In this document: positions 1-8,946 of the stretch, piece by piece
Numbering within the stretch: the stretch's first letter is position 1
How the letters are laid out: every line of letters begins with the position of its first letter
From: Hyphomicrobiales bacterium
GTDB taxonomy: Bacteria; Pseudomonadota; Alphaproteobacteria; Rhizobiales; Rhizobiaceae
Assembly (NCBI GenBank): GCA_900470805.1
Contig: UCCA01000023.1
Coordinates: forward strand, 62,001-126,000
Direction of reading: 5' to 3'
DNA length: 64,000 bases
The notes under the pieces: model-generated
Seen by the model: the letters and a program-made list of their open reading frames with translations, nothing else
Database searches by the model: none
What the model was told of the DNA's origin: nothing
Program-made: the position numbers and the translations under genes

Positions 1-175
1 CGCTTACGAGCCGGAAACTGCGGCTTGGAAGAGGCCGCCGCAGGGCTTCCGGCGGATTTGTTGACACAATAACACTGCTCGTCCATCCTCGACGTCTACC
101 TGACGCACCATTGTGCAACGGGGGGCTATCCGATGCTTTCAGGGGATGACGCGCCTGATGAGGATACTGGCAGGC

Positions 176-1519
176 ATGGGCGCGACAGATTCCCGGGTTT
201 CATCGATCTTGCTGGACCGAGTCGCTGAATGGCTGACGAACTCGTCGTTGGCCGGTGACGATCTCGAGAACATCGTTCGCGGTTTTTGCGAGCGGATTGC
301 GGCGGCAGGACTGCCGATAGCACGCGTCCATCTGACCTTTTCGATGCTGCATCCGCTCTACGACGCTTTGAGCTTCACCTGGCGGCGCGCAAGCGGCGTC
401 ACCATCGAGGGCTATCGCCATGCGGCCGGGCAGAAGCCGGACAGGTTTCTGCAGAGCCCCTATTACTATCTCCTCGACAACAACCTGCAGCATATTCGCC
501 GACAGATTCCGGCCGACGGGCCGGCCGAATTCCCGGTCTTTGCCGACCTGCGTCAAGAGCGGATCACTGATTACCTTGCTTTCGTGCAGCCCTTCGGCGA
601 CGGATCGGTGCAGGGTATGATGGGTTCGTGGTCGACGGACAGCCATGCGGGCTTCTCCGACGACATGATCGACGCGCTGCTGCGCATGCAGAACCATCTG
701 GCGGTTGCCGCCAAGATGGCCGTTCTCGGCAAGCTCGCCAACAACATGCTGACGACCTATCTCGGCGGCGACGCCGGAAAGCGCGTGCTCAACGGCCAGA
801 TCCGCCGCGGCGATGGCGAAACGATCCGTGCGGCGCTGGTGATGGGCGACATGCGGCAATCGACGGTCTACGCCGAAAAAGAAGGCCGCCAGAACTATAT
901 CGATACGCTGAACCAGTTCTTCGACGCGATCGCCGCGCCGTTCAACCGGAATGGCGGCGAGATATTGAGCTTCATCGGCGATGGCTTTCTGGCCGTCTAT
1001 CCTTGCGGCCGCCACAAGGATCCGTCGAAAATCGCATGCCAGGCAGCTCTCTCGGCCGTCCATCAGGCGCAGTCGCGTGTTGCCGAGCTCAATCGGGAGC
1101 GCCAGTCGAACAACCTCAGCAAAATCTCCTATGGTATCGGCCTGCACGTCGGCAATGTCATGTTCGGCAATGTGGGACTGAAGGATAGGCTGACCTTTTC
1201 GGCCTTCGGTTCAGCGGTGAATGAAGTTCAGCGGCTGCAATCGCTGACCAAGAAGTATAATCGCGAGGTTGTGGCCAGCCAGGCCTTTGCTGGCTACTGC
1301 GGCGGCGAGTGGACAACGCTCGGCGAAGAAAAGCTGCGCGGTGTCCGCCAGAAGATCACGGTGTTGCAGCCACACGCGCCGGCGCCGTCGCTCGAGGTCG
1401 GGCAAAACTTCCACGACGGCCCGCAGGAGGCTCTCTCGGAAGCCGAGCAGGTTATTTTGTTGCACCGCGATGCGCGCAAGCAGGCCAAGCCGCCGGCTGT
1501 GGATAAGTTCATGCAGTAG
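176..1519 (+). CDS. Class III adenylate/guanylate cyclase-type protein
   Basis: Predicted cytoplasmic nucleotide cyclase of about 447 residues. The first half is an unassigned sensory-type region; the catalytic domain is the C-terminal half. Both metal-binding aspartates are visible: D225 in MGDMRQST and D269 in FIGDGFLAVY. The transition-state Asn and Arg are in GSAVNEVQRL (N349, R353). The two purine-selecting positions are unusual: the usual Lys before GD is Ser265, and the usual Asp is Thr340, so the product (cAMP, cGMP or other) cannot be read off. In-frame ATGs at 113, 146 and 158 make the start uncertain; 176 was chosen because conserved-looking sequence begins there. A TTGACA lies at 61-66 without a good -10. 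An 8-bp hairpin without a T-tract follows the stop (1527-1551). It heads a same-strand gene run ending with a cNMP-binding protein. Confidence 0.82.
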   Translation: MGATDSRVSSILLDRVAEWLTNSSLAGDDLENIVRGFCERIAAAGLPIARVHLTFSMLHPLYDALSFTWRRASGVTIEGYRHAAGQKPDRFLQSPYYYLLDNNLQHIRRQIPADGPAEFPVFADLRQERITDYLAFVQPFGDGSVQGMMGSWSTDSHAGFSDDMIDALLRMQNHLAVAAKMAVLGKLANNMLTTYLGGDAGKRVLNGQIRRGDGETIRAALVMGDMRQSTVYAEKEGRQNYIDTLNQFFDAIAAPFNRNGGEILSFIGDGFLAVYPCGRHKDPSKIACQAALSAVHQAQSRVAELNRERQSNNLSKISYGIGLHVGNVMFGNVGLKDRLTFSAFGSAVNEVQRLQSLTKKYNREVVASQAFAGYCGGEWTTLGEEKLRGVRQKITVLQPHAPAPSLEVGQNFHDGPQEALSEAEQVILLHRDARKQAKPPAVDKFMQ

Positions 1520-1668
1520 AATGCCGAGCGACAGGAAGCCCTGCTGTCGCTGCGAAATTCGCTGAAATACCCCAGAAATCAACGTCTCCGTCATCAACTG
1601 GACACCCTGATTGCCGTAGGCTAGTGTCCTTGTTTCGGGAACTAAGAAAACTGGGGAAATTCATTGGT

Positions 1669-3573
1669 ATGGCGTCCGCGTCCGATCTCCTGCGCATCGA
1701 AAATCTTGATATTTCCTTCTCGGTTTTCGGCGACAGACTGGGTGTCGTAAAGAATGCGAATCTGCGCATTTTGCCTGGCAAGGTGACTGCGCTGGTGGGC
1801 GAGTCCGGCTCCGGAAAATCTGTCATCAGCCAGAGCATCATGGGCATCCTGCCGAACCCGGCACAGGCGTCTGGCCGCATTCTGTTCACCGACCCGCTGG
1901 ACGGCAAGACCACCGACATCCTGCAATATTCGCGCGACAGCGCCGAGATGCGCGATTTGCGCGGCCGGCGCATGGCGACGATCTTCCAGGAACCGATGAC
2001 CTCCCTGTCGCCGCTGCACACTGTGGGCAACCAGATCAGCGAGTCTTTGCTAATTCACACGAATGCCACCAAGAAGGAAGCACGGCAGCAGACGGAAGAG
2101 ATGCTCGGCTTGGTTGGTTTCGCCAATCCGAAGCGCACATTCGACATGTACTCCTTCGAATTGTCCGGTGGCATGCGCCAGCGCGCCATGATCGCAATGG
2201 CGCTGATCTGCAAGCCCGCCCTTCTGATCGCCGACGAGCCGACGACCGCACTTGACGTGACCATCCAGGCACAAATTCTGGAACTGCTGCGTGACCTCCA
2301 GCACAAGCTCGGCATGGCCATGCTGCTGATCACCCACGATCTCGGCGTGGTGGCCAACATGGCCGATGAGGTGGTGGTGATCTACCACGGCGAGATCATG
2401 GAAGCCGGCCCGGTCAAATCGATCTTCGGCAATCCGCAGCATCCCTATCTCAAGGGACTGATGGCCGCGGTACCGCATTTCGACATGAAGCCCGGTGAGC
2501 GTCTGAAGGCACTGCGTGATGTGCCGGTCAATTTGGAATCGCTGGTCGGAAAGCAGACCGTCAAGGATATAGCCAAGCCGGAAGCGCCCAAGGTGCTACT
2601 GTCGGTCAACAACCTGACGAAGACCTTCAAAACCCGCAACCGCAGCCTGTTCGGCACCCGCGAACCCGATGGCGTGCGCGCGGTCGATGACGTCAGCTTC
2701 GATATCCGCCGTGGCGAATGTCTCGGACTGGTCGGCGAATCCGGTTGCGGCAAGACGACGGTCAGCAAGATTCTCATGCGCGCCATGGCGCCAGATGGCG
2801 GCTCTGTGATCTTCAACGACGGCAAGGAGGTCGTCGATGTGCTGTCGGTGACCGGCGATGACCTGCAAAAGCTGCGCACCAATATCCAGATGGTGTTCCA
2901 GGATCCGGTCTCGTCCCTGTCGCCACGCATGACCGTGCGCAACATCCTCAGCGAGCCGCTGGAAATCCACGACCGCGGAAACAGTGCGGAACGCAACCGC
3001 AAAGTGGAGGCCCTGATGGGCGCCATCGGGTTGGATCGGCGCTACCTCAATCGCTATCCTCACAGTTTCTCCGGCGGCCAGCGACAGCGCATCGGTATCG
3101 CACGCGCTCTGGCCCTCAATCCGAAACTGATCATTCTCGACGAGCCTGTGTCCGCACTCGACGTTTCGGTTCAGGCGCAGATCCTGAACCTGTTGAAGGA
3201 CCTGCAGAAAGAGCTTGGGCTGACCTACCTGTTCATCTCCCACAATCTCGCCGTCGTGGATTACATGGCTGACCGCATCGCCGTGATGTGCAAGGGCCGC
3301 ATCGTCGAGATCGCGCCGCGCGAAATCATTCTTCGAGACCCGGTGCACCCCTATACCAAATCGCTGCTGGCTGCTGTCCCCTTCCCCGACCTCGACCGTC
3401 CGCTCGATTTCGAGGCGCTGCGCAAGAATGGCGCAGCCGACAAGCAGAACTGGGGCGTGACCTTTACAGCCGAGCACGACGACGCATCCGAACTCGACTA
3501 TGCCGATCTCGGCAACGGCCATTTTGTGCGTGCACGCAAGGGCGCCGATACCAAGGAGCTACGCGCATGGTAA
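1669..3573 (+). CDS. Peptide-type ABC importer, fused double ATPase (DppD-DppF type)
   Basis: Cytoplasmic ATPase of about 634 residues carrying two complete nucleotide-binding domains, so it can serve as both ATPase subunits of an Opp/Dpp importer. Domain 1 has Walker A GESGSGKS (residues 44-51), signature LSGGMRQR and Walker B LLIADEPTTALD. Domain 2 has GESGCGKT, FSGGQRQR and LIILDEPVSALD. Both carry the oligopeptide C-terminal extension (HPYLKGLMAAVP and HPYTKSLLAAVP). The ATG at 1669 has GGGGA at 1653-1657; an upstream GTG at 1624 is less attractive. The end overlaps the start of the binding-protein gene, showing an operon. Function is firm; substrate unknown. Confidence 0.93.
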   Translation: MASASDLLRIENLDISFSVFGDRLGVVKNANLRILPGKVTALVGESGSGKSVISQSIMGILPNPAQASGRILFTDPLDGKTTDILQYSRDSAEMRDLRGRRMATIFQEPMTSLSPLHTVGNQISESLLIHTNATKKEARQQTEEMLGLVGFANPKRTFDMYSFELSGGMRQRAMIAMALICKPALLIADEPTTALDVTIQAQILELLRDLQHKLGMAMLLITHDLGVVANMADEVVVIYHGEIMEAGPVKSIFGNPQHPYLKGLMAAVPHFDMKPGERLKALRDVPVNLESLVGKQTVKDIAKPEAPKVLLSVNNLTKTFKTRNRSLFGTREPDGVRAVDDVSFDIRRGECLGLVGESGCGKTTVSKILMRAMAPDGGSVIFNDGKEVVDVLSVTGDDLQKLRTNIQMVFQDPVSSLSPRMTVRNILSEPLEIHDRGNSAERNRKVEALMGAIGLDRRYLNRYPHSFSGGQRQRIGIARALALNPKLIILDEPVSALDVSVQAQILNLLKDLQKELGLTYLFISHNLAVVDYMADRIAVMCKGRIVEIAPREIILRDPVHPYTKSLLAAVPFPDLDRPLDFEALRKNGAADKQNWGVTFTAEHDDASELDYADLGNGHFVRARKGADTKELRAW

Positions 3574-5477
3574 CGCGACGCACCTTCATGGGTGGACTGG
3601 TCGGCGCGGCGATCGCACCGTCCCTCGCGACGGCGGCAGCAGACCGCGATATCGAACCCGAATTCCTGCGTGACTGGCTGCGCGCGGCCCGCATTCCGCC
3701 GATGGTGGAACGCCTGCCGACCCACCCGCGCATCATCAACATGAAGGACATGGGCATGCAGCCCGGTGTCTATGGCGGCACCGTGCGCACCATCATCGGC
3801 AGCGCAAAAGACATCCGTTACATGACCGTCTACGGCTATTCCAGGCTTGTCGGCTATGACACCAAGCTGCAGCTTCAGCCCGATATCCTGATCGGCTTCA
3901 CCTCTGAAAACGATGCAGTCTTCACCTTTCACCTGCGCGAAGGACATCGCTGGTCGGACGGCACGCCGTTCACCGCCGATGACTTCCGGTACTGGTGGGA
4001 AGACGTCATTCTCAACAAGGAGCTGACACCAGGCGGCGGTGCGCTGGAGCTGAGGCCACACGGCAGCCTGCCGCGTTTCGAGGTACTGGACGCGCAGACC
4101 GTACGCTACACCTGGGATCGACCGAACCCGAATTTCATGCCGGCGCTCGCAGGCCCGCTGCCGCTGATGATCTTCGGACCCGGGCACTACCTGAAACAGT
4201 TCCACAAGACCTACCAGGACGACTTCCGACTCTCGGCGCTGATGAAGCAGAACAGGGTCAAAAAGTGGGTCGACCTGCACATCAAGATGTCGCGCGCGTC
4301 GCGCCCTGAAAATCCAGACCTGCCCTCGCTCGATCCCTGGGTCAACACCACAGCGCCGCCAGCCGAACAGTTCGTTTTCGTCCGCAATCCGTTTTTCCAC
4401 CGGATCGACGAGAACGGCGTGCAGCTGCCCTACATCGACCGCTTCATCATGAATGTCAGTTCGTCGTCAATCATCGCCGCCAAGGCAGGAGCCGGTGAAT
4501 CCGATCTGCAGGCGACCGGCGTCGATTTCAACGACTACACCTATTTGAAGGATGCCGAGAAGCGCTTTCCGGTGAAGGTCAACCTTTGGAAGCAGGTGCG
4601 CGGCTCGCGCGTCGCGTTGCTGCCGAATCTCAACTGTGCCGACGACGTCTGGCGCAAGCTTTTTCGGGAAACCCGCTTCCGGCGCGCGCTCTCGCTGGCC
4701 GTCGATCGGCATGAGATCAACATGGTCGCCTTCTATGGCCTCGGCAAGCCGAGCGCAGATACGGTGCTTCCTGATAGCCCCCTGTTCCGACAGGAATATG
4801 CCGACGCCTTCATTGACCACGATCCAGACGAGGCAAACAGGCTGCTCGATGAGCTCGGACTGACCGAACGCGACAGCGAAGATATTCGCCTGCTCCCGGA
4901 CGGGCGGCGGGCGGAAATCACAATCGAGACGGCGGGCGAGAGCAATCTCGATACAGACGTGCTCGAACTCGTGCGCGATCACTGGCGCGCGGTCGGTCTT
5001 GCGCTCTACACCCGTACCTCGCAACGAGACGTGTTCCGCGACCGCGCCATGAGCGGGCGGATCATGATGTCGATCTGGTTCGGCATCGACAACGGCGTGG
5101 CCACAGCCGACATGTCGCCGAGCCAGCTCGCTCCAACGGTCGACGATCAGCTGCAATGGCCGCTCTGGGGCATGTACTACCTGTCCGCCGGACAGGGAGG
5201 AACGGCGCCTGACCTGCCGGAAGCCCAGAAGCTGGTTGCACTGCTCGGCGAATGGGGAGCCACTGCACAATTCGCCGAGCGCGAGGCCGTGTGGCACCAG
5301 ATGCTGTCGCTTTATACGCAGCAGGTGTTTTCGATCGGCCTCATCAACAGCACGTTGCAGCCCATTCTCAAATCGGCAAAGCTGCAAAATGTCCCGGAGC
5401 AAGGACTCTATGGCTTCGATCCGACCTCCTATCTCGGCATCTACATGCCCGATAGCTTCTGGTTCAAGGAGGCCTGA
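3567..5477 (+). CDS. ABC transporter substrate-binding protein, SBP family 5
   Basis: Periplasmic solute receptor of 636 residues, long for the Opp/Dpp family. The N-terminus MVTRRTFMGGLVGAAIA is a twin-arginine signal followed by a hydrophobic stretch, so folded export by Tat is likely. The family-5 core is recognisable: FTFHLREGHRWSDGTPFTADDFRYWWEDV, then the usual run of aromatic-rich lobes. The ATG at 3567 overlaps the end of the upstream ATPase gene, which fixes the start and shows translational coupling. It precedes the two permeases in the same operon. Ligand is not evident: the family binds peptides, opines, sugars, nickel and murein peptides, and neighbouring glycosyltransferases make a glycan-linked ligand worth considering (inference). 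Confidence 0.9.
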   Translation: MVTRRTFMGGLVGAAIAPSLATAAADRDIEPEFLRDWLRAARIPPMVERLPTHPRIINMKDMGMQPGVYGGTVRTIIGSAKDIRYMTVYGYSRLVGYDTKLQLQPDILIGFTSENDAVFTFHLREGHRWSDGTPFTADDFRYWWEDVILNKELTPGGGALELRPHGSLPRFEVLDAQTVRYTWDRPNPNFMPALAGPLPLMIFGPGHYLKQFHKTYQDDFRLSALMKQNRVKKWVDLHIKMSRASRPENPDLPSLDPWVNTTAPPAEQFVFVRNPFFHRIDENGVQLPYIDRFIMNVSSSSIIAAKAGAGESDLQATGVDFNDYTYLKDAEKRFPVKVNLWKQVRGSRVALLPNLNCADDVWRKLFRETRFRRALSLAVDRHEINMVAFYGLGKPSADTVLPDSPLFRQEYADAFIDHDPDEANRLLDELGLTERDSEDIRLLPDGRRAEITIETAGESNLDTDVLELVRDHWRAVGLALYTRTSQRDVFRDRAMSGRIMMSIWFGIDNGVATADMSPSQLAPTVDDQLQWPLWGMYYLSAGQGGTAPDLPEAQKLVALLGEWGATAQFAEREAVWHQMLSLYTQQVFSIGLINSTLQPILKSAKLQNVPEQGLYGFDPTSYLGIYMPDSFWFKEA

Positions 5478-5480
5478 TCG

Positions 5481-6479
5481 ATGCTGAGATATATTCTCTG
5501 GCGGATCGCCGCCATGGTGCCGACGCTGATCGTGATTTCGGCTCTTGTCTTCACGATCATCGAATTGCCGCCGGGCGACTTCTTCGAAAGCCAGATCGCT
5601 GAACTGCGCGCGCAGGGAGAAACCGCCAACCTCCAGGAGATCGAGGAACTGCGCAAGCAGTACGGCTTCGATAAGCCAGCCGTCGTTCGCTATTTCTACT
5701 GGGTCGGCGGCATGCTGCACGGCGATTTCGGATACTCCTTCGAATATCAGCTGCCGGTCTCCGAAGTGGTCGGCGACAGGCTGTGGCTGACGATCCTCGT
5801 ATCGTTCACGACAATCCTGCTGACATGGCTGATCGCATTTCCGATCGGGATCTATTCCGCAACCCATCAATACAGCTGGGGCGATTATGGCCTGACGCTG
5901 TTCGGCCTGCTCGGCATCGCCATCCCGAACTTCATGCTGGCGCTGATCCTGATGTATTTCGCAAACATTTGGTTTGGTGTTTCGATCGGCCACCTCATGG
6001 ATCAGCAATATCTCGCCGAACCGATGAGCTGGGAGAAGGCGCGATCGATCCTGTCGCATCTGTGGATACCCGTCATCATCGTCGGAACGGCGGGCACCGC
6101 CGGGATGATCCGCCGACTTCGCGCCAACCTGCTCGACGAGATGCAGAAGCAGTATGTGGTGACCGCCCGCGCAAAGGGCCTGCATCCGCTGCGCGCGCTG
6201 CTGAAGTATCCGCTGCGCATGGCGCTCAACTTTTTCGTGGCCGACATCGGCTCGATACTGCCATCGATCATCTCAGGCGCTGAGATCGTCGCCATCGTCC
6301 TGTCGCTCGAAACCACCGGGCCGATGCTGATCAAGGCGCTACAAAGCCAGGACATGTATCTTGCCGGCTCATTCCTGATGTTCCTGGCATTCCTCAATGT
6401 CATTGGCGTGCTGATCTCCGACATCGCACTCGGCTTCCTTGACCCGCGTATTCGCCTGCAAGGCAGGAGCACCAAATAA
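5481..6479 (+). CDS. ABC importer permease, DppB/OppB type
   Basis: Inner-membrane permease of 332 residues. The N-terminus MLRYILWRIAAMVPTLIVIS is the typical first helix of DppB-type subunits, followed by a periplasmic stretch with GDFGYSFEYQLPV and then five further helices. The coupling EAA-type loop is VVTARAKGLHPLRALLKYPLR. AAGGAGG lies 8 bases before the ATG. The stop overlaps the start of the next permease (TAATG). It pairs with the following DppC-type subunit, the fused ATPase and the Tat-secreted receptor to make a complete importer. Confidence 0.92.
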   Translation: MLRYILWRIAAMVPTLIVISALVFTIIELPPGDFFESQIAELRAQGETANLQEIEELRKQYGFDKPAVVRYFYWVGGMLHGDFGYSFEYQLPVSEVVGDRLWLTILVSFTTILLTWLIAFPIGIYSATHQYSWGDYGLTLFGLLGIAIPNFMLALILMYFANIWFGVSIGHLMDQQYLAEPMSWEKARSILSHLWIPVIIVGTAGTAGMIRRLRANLLDEMQKQYVVTARAKGLHPLRALLKYPLRMALNFFVADIGSILPSIISGAEIVAIVLSLETTGPMLIKALQSQDMYLAGSFLMFLAFLNVIGVLISDIALGFLDPRIRLQGRSTK

Positions 6480-7651
6480 TGTCGCCCTTGCCCCCACCCG
6501 GCGCACCGCTGCCCCACTATATCTCGACCGCCCCGTTCGACCCGATGGCAACGGAAACGATGACATCGGCGCAGTCGCGCATTCACCTCGCCTCGCAAAA
6601 ACAGCTGATGTGGTGGAAATTCAAGCAGCACCGGCTGGCGCTGATTTCAGGCGTGTTCCTGATCTTCACCTATCTTATGATTACCGTGGTCGAGTTCGTG
6701 GCTCCCTACGGCCTGCACACGAAGAACGTCGATTTCATCCATTCGCCCCCACAGCGTGTCCACCTGTTCCATGAGGGCAATTTCGTCGGGCCGTTCGTAT
6801 ATGGCCGCAGCATGTCGCTTGATATGAACACCCTCCACCGGCTCTACACCGACAAGCCGGACGACGTGCAGCCGATCCGTTTCCTCTGCCGTGGCGATGC
6901 CTACAAGTTCTGGGGGCTGGTCGATTCGAACCTGCATCTGGTGTGCCCGGCGGTCGGTGGCCAGATGTTCCTGCTTGGAACGGACCGGCTGGGACGCGAC
7001 GTGCTGTCACGCATCCTCTACGGCGCCCGCATCTCGCTGACCATCGGCCTGATCGGCATTTCCATCAGCTTCTGCCTGGGGATCGTCATCGGCGGCCTCG
7101 CCGGCTATCGCGGCGGCGTGTTCGATCTTGTCGTTCAGCGGCTCATCGAGGTGCTTCAGTCGCTGCCTAGCCTGCCGCTATGGATGGCACTGGCGGCGAT
7201 CATGCCGGTGACGTGGAGCCCGCTGGTCATCTATTTCGGCATCACCGTGATCCTCGGCATCATCGACTGGACGGGACTGGCGCGCGCGGTCCGCTCCAAG
7301 CTCCTGGCACTGCGCGAGGAAGACTATGTACAGGCTGCTCAGCTGATGGGCGCCAGCACGTCGCGAGTGATTGGCAGGCATCTCGTACCGGGATTCATGT
7401 CGCACCTGATCGCTTCGGCGACCATCTCTATTCCCAGCATGATTCTCGGCGAGACGGCCTTGAGCTTCCTTGGCCTCGGTCTTCGTCCGCCGATCACCAG
7501 CTGGGGCATCTTGCTCACGGAGGCAAAGAGCGTAAGCGTGATCGCCTTCTATCCTTGGTTGCTTTTCCCGATTATACCGGTGGTCTTTGTGATATTGGCG
7601 TTCAACTTTCTGGGAGATGGCTTGCGCGATGCGGCAGATCCCTACAAATAA
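6479..7651 (+). CDS. ABC importer permease, DppC/OppC type
   Basis: Inner-membrane permease of 390 residues, longer than usual for DppC because of an extended N-terminus before the first helix and a large periplasmic segment between helix 1 and the core (about residues 80-160). The conserved DppC region LGTDRLGRDVLSRILYGARISL is present, as is the coupling loop DYVQAAQLMGASTSRVIGRHLVP and the family-typical LSFLGLGLRPPITSWGILL. The start overlaps the previous stop by one base, with AGGAG upstream. It completes the transporter; a 58-base gap follows before the glycosyltransferases. Confidence 0.92.
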   Translation: MSPLPPPGAPLPHYISTAPFDPMATETMTSAQSRIHLASQKQLMWWKFKQHRLALISGVFLIFTYLMITVVEFVAPYGLHTKNVDFIHSPPQRVHLFHEGNFVGPFVYGRSMSLDMNTLHRLYTDKPDDVQPIRFLCRGDAYKFWGLVDSNLHLVCPAVGGQMFLLGTDRLGRDVLSRILYGARISLTIGLIGISISFCLGIVIGGLAGYRGGVFDLVVQRLIEVLQSLPSLPLWMALAAIMPVTWSPLVIYFGITVILGIIDWTGLARAVRSKLLALREEDYVQAAQLMGASTSRVIGRHLVPGFMSHLIASATISIPSMILGETALSFLGLGLRPPITSWGILLTEAKSVSVIAFYPWLLFPIIPVVFVILAFNFLGDGLRDAADPYK

Positions 7652-7737
7652 CGGCCAACGGTTGGTCTCGGACGAGCCCTCCCACGCGTCGTTGAAAGCG
7701 GCGGTGCTAGATGATGTATAGCCCGGAAGGAATGTCC

Positions 7738-8946
7738 ATGGCGCGGCGCCTGGAAGATGCGCGGATCCTGATGTACAGCCACGACACGTTCGGGCTCGGG
7801 CATTTGCGCCGCTGTCGCACGATTGCCCACGCGCTGGTCGAGGACTATCGCGGCCTCAACATCCTGATCGTATCGGGCGCAACGATTGCCGGCGCATTCG
7901 ATTACCGAGCACGTGTGGATTTCGTGAAGGTGCCGAGCGTCATCAAGCTGCGCAACGGCGAATACACCTCGCTCGCCAGCCATATCGACCTTCAGGACAC
8001 GCTGAAGATGCGCGAATCCATCATTCGCCATACGGCCGAGACGTTCCAGCCCGATATCTTCATCGTCGACAAGGAGCCGATGGGGCTGAAGGGCGAGGTC
8101 GAGGAAACGCTTGCCTATCTGAAGTCCCGCGGCACGACCTTAGTGCTCGGCCTGCGCGAAATCATGGATGCGCCGCATTTGCTCGATGCCGAATGGAAGA
8201 AGAACGGCATCATGCAGAAGATCGATCAGTATTACGATTCGATTTGGGTCTATGGTCCGCCGGACTTCTACGATCCCCTGGTGGGTCTCGATGTGCCAGC
8301 CAGCGTCCGCCGAAAGATGGACTTCGTCGGCTTCCTGCAGCGCAGCGTCTCGGCCAACAAGACATCAGTCAATGCCCGCAGCGACAACTATATCCTGGTG
8401 ACCACGGGCGGCGGCGGCGATGGATCGGACCTCGTTCACGACGTCATGAACGCCTACGAACAGGACCCGACATTGCAGCAGAAGGCGCTGATCGTCCTCG
8501 GGCCGTACATGCCGTCCGCCGAGCGCATAAAACTCGTCCAGAAGGGCACGAAAATTCCCTATGTTGAGGTTATCGAATTCGATAACAACATGGAGGAACT
8601 GATCGCCGGAGCAACCGGCGTCGTGGCCATGGGCGGGTACAACACCTATTGCGAAATCCTGTCCTTCGACAAGCCGGCCCTGATCGTGCCGCGCGTCAAG
8701 CCGCGGGAAGAACAGCTGTTGCGGGCTCAGCGCGCCAGCGAGCTCGGCCTGGTCGAGATGCTGCTGCCCGATGCCTCCGCCGACGCCGCGATCATGGCTG
8801 ACGCCCTGAAGCGACTGCCGCATCGCCAGCCGCCATCGATGAGCGGCTCCAACATGCGACTCGAGGGGCTCAATCATATTTCCGAGACTGTCGGCAGTTG
8901 GCTCGACAATCGCGGCAGCCACCTGTCCGTTGTCGGCGCAGAGTGA
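7738..8946 (+). CDS. Predicted glycosyltransferase, COG4671 type (MurG-like fold)
   Basis: Predicted cytoplasmic GT-B fold sugar transferase of about 402 residues. The N-terminus carries the glycine/histidine donor-site loop SHDTFGLGHLRRCRTIAHAL seen in COG4671 proteins and MurG relatives. The C-terminal half contains TTGGGGDGSDL and AMGGYNTYCEILSFDKPALIVPR, which resemble the nucleotide-sugar binding half of MurG-type enzymes. The ATG at 7738 has GGAAGGA six bases upstream; ATGs at 7711 and 7732 are alternatives. The gene overlaps the next by four bases. A second COG4671-like gene lies two genes downstream, so the pair flanks a GT4 enzyme. Acceptor and donor are unknown. Confidence 0.78.
   Translation: MARRLEDARILMYSHDTFGLGHLRRCRTIAHALVEDYRGLNILIVSGATIAGAFDYRARVDFVKVPSVIKLRNGEYTSLASHIDLQDTLKMRESIIRHTAETFQPDIFIVDKEPMGLKGEVEETLAYLKSRGTTLVLGLREIMDAPHLLDAEWKKNGIMQKIDQYYDSIWVYGPPDFYDPLVGLDVPASVRRKMDFVGFLQRSVSANKTSVNARSDNYILVTTGGGGDGSDLVHDVMNAYEQDPTLQQKALIVLGPYMPSAERIKLVQKGTKIPYVEVIEFDNNMEELIAGATGVVAMGGYNTYCEILSFDKPALIVPRVKPREEQLLRAQRASELGLVEMLLPDASADAAIMADALKRLPHRQPPSMSGSNMRLEGLNHISETVGSWLDNRGSHLSVVGAE

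Noticed and set aside
61..89. Possible promoter (TTGACA at 61-66) before the cyclase
   Set aside because: The -35 matches but the expected -10 (CATCCT) does not; too weak to list as a feature.
1527..1551. 8-bp hairpin after the cyclase stop as terminator
   Set aside because: No T-tract and the next gene follows on the same strand; kept only as a note.
4467..6185. 572-codon open frame antisense to the binding protein and permease genes
   Set aside because: Spans the junction of two well-supported genes on the other strand and has low-complexity composition with no recognisable fold.
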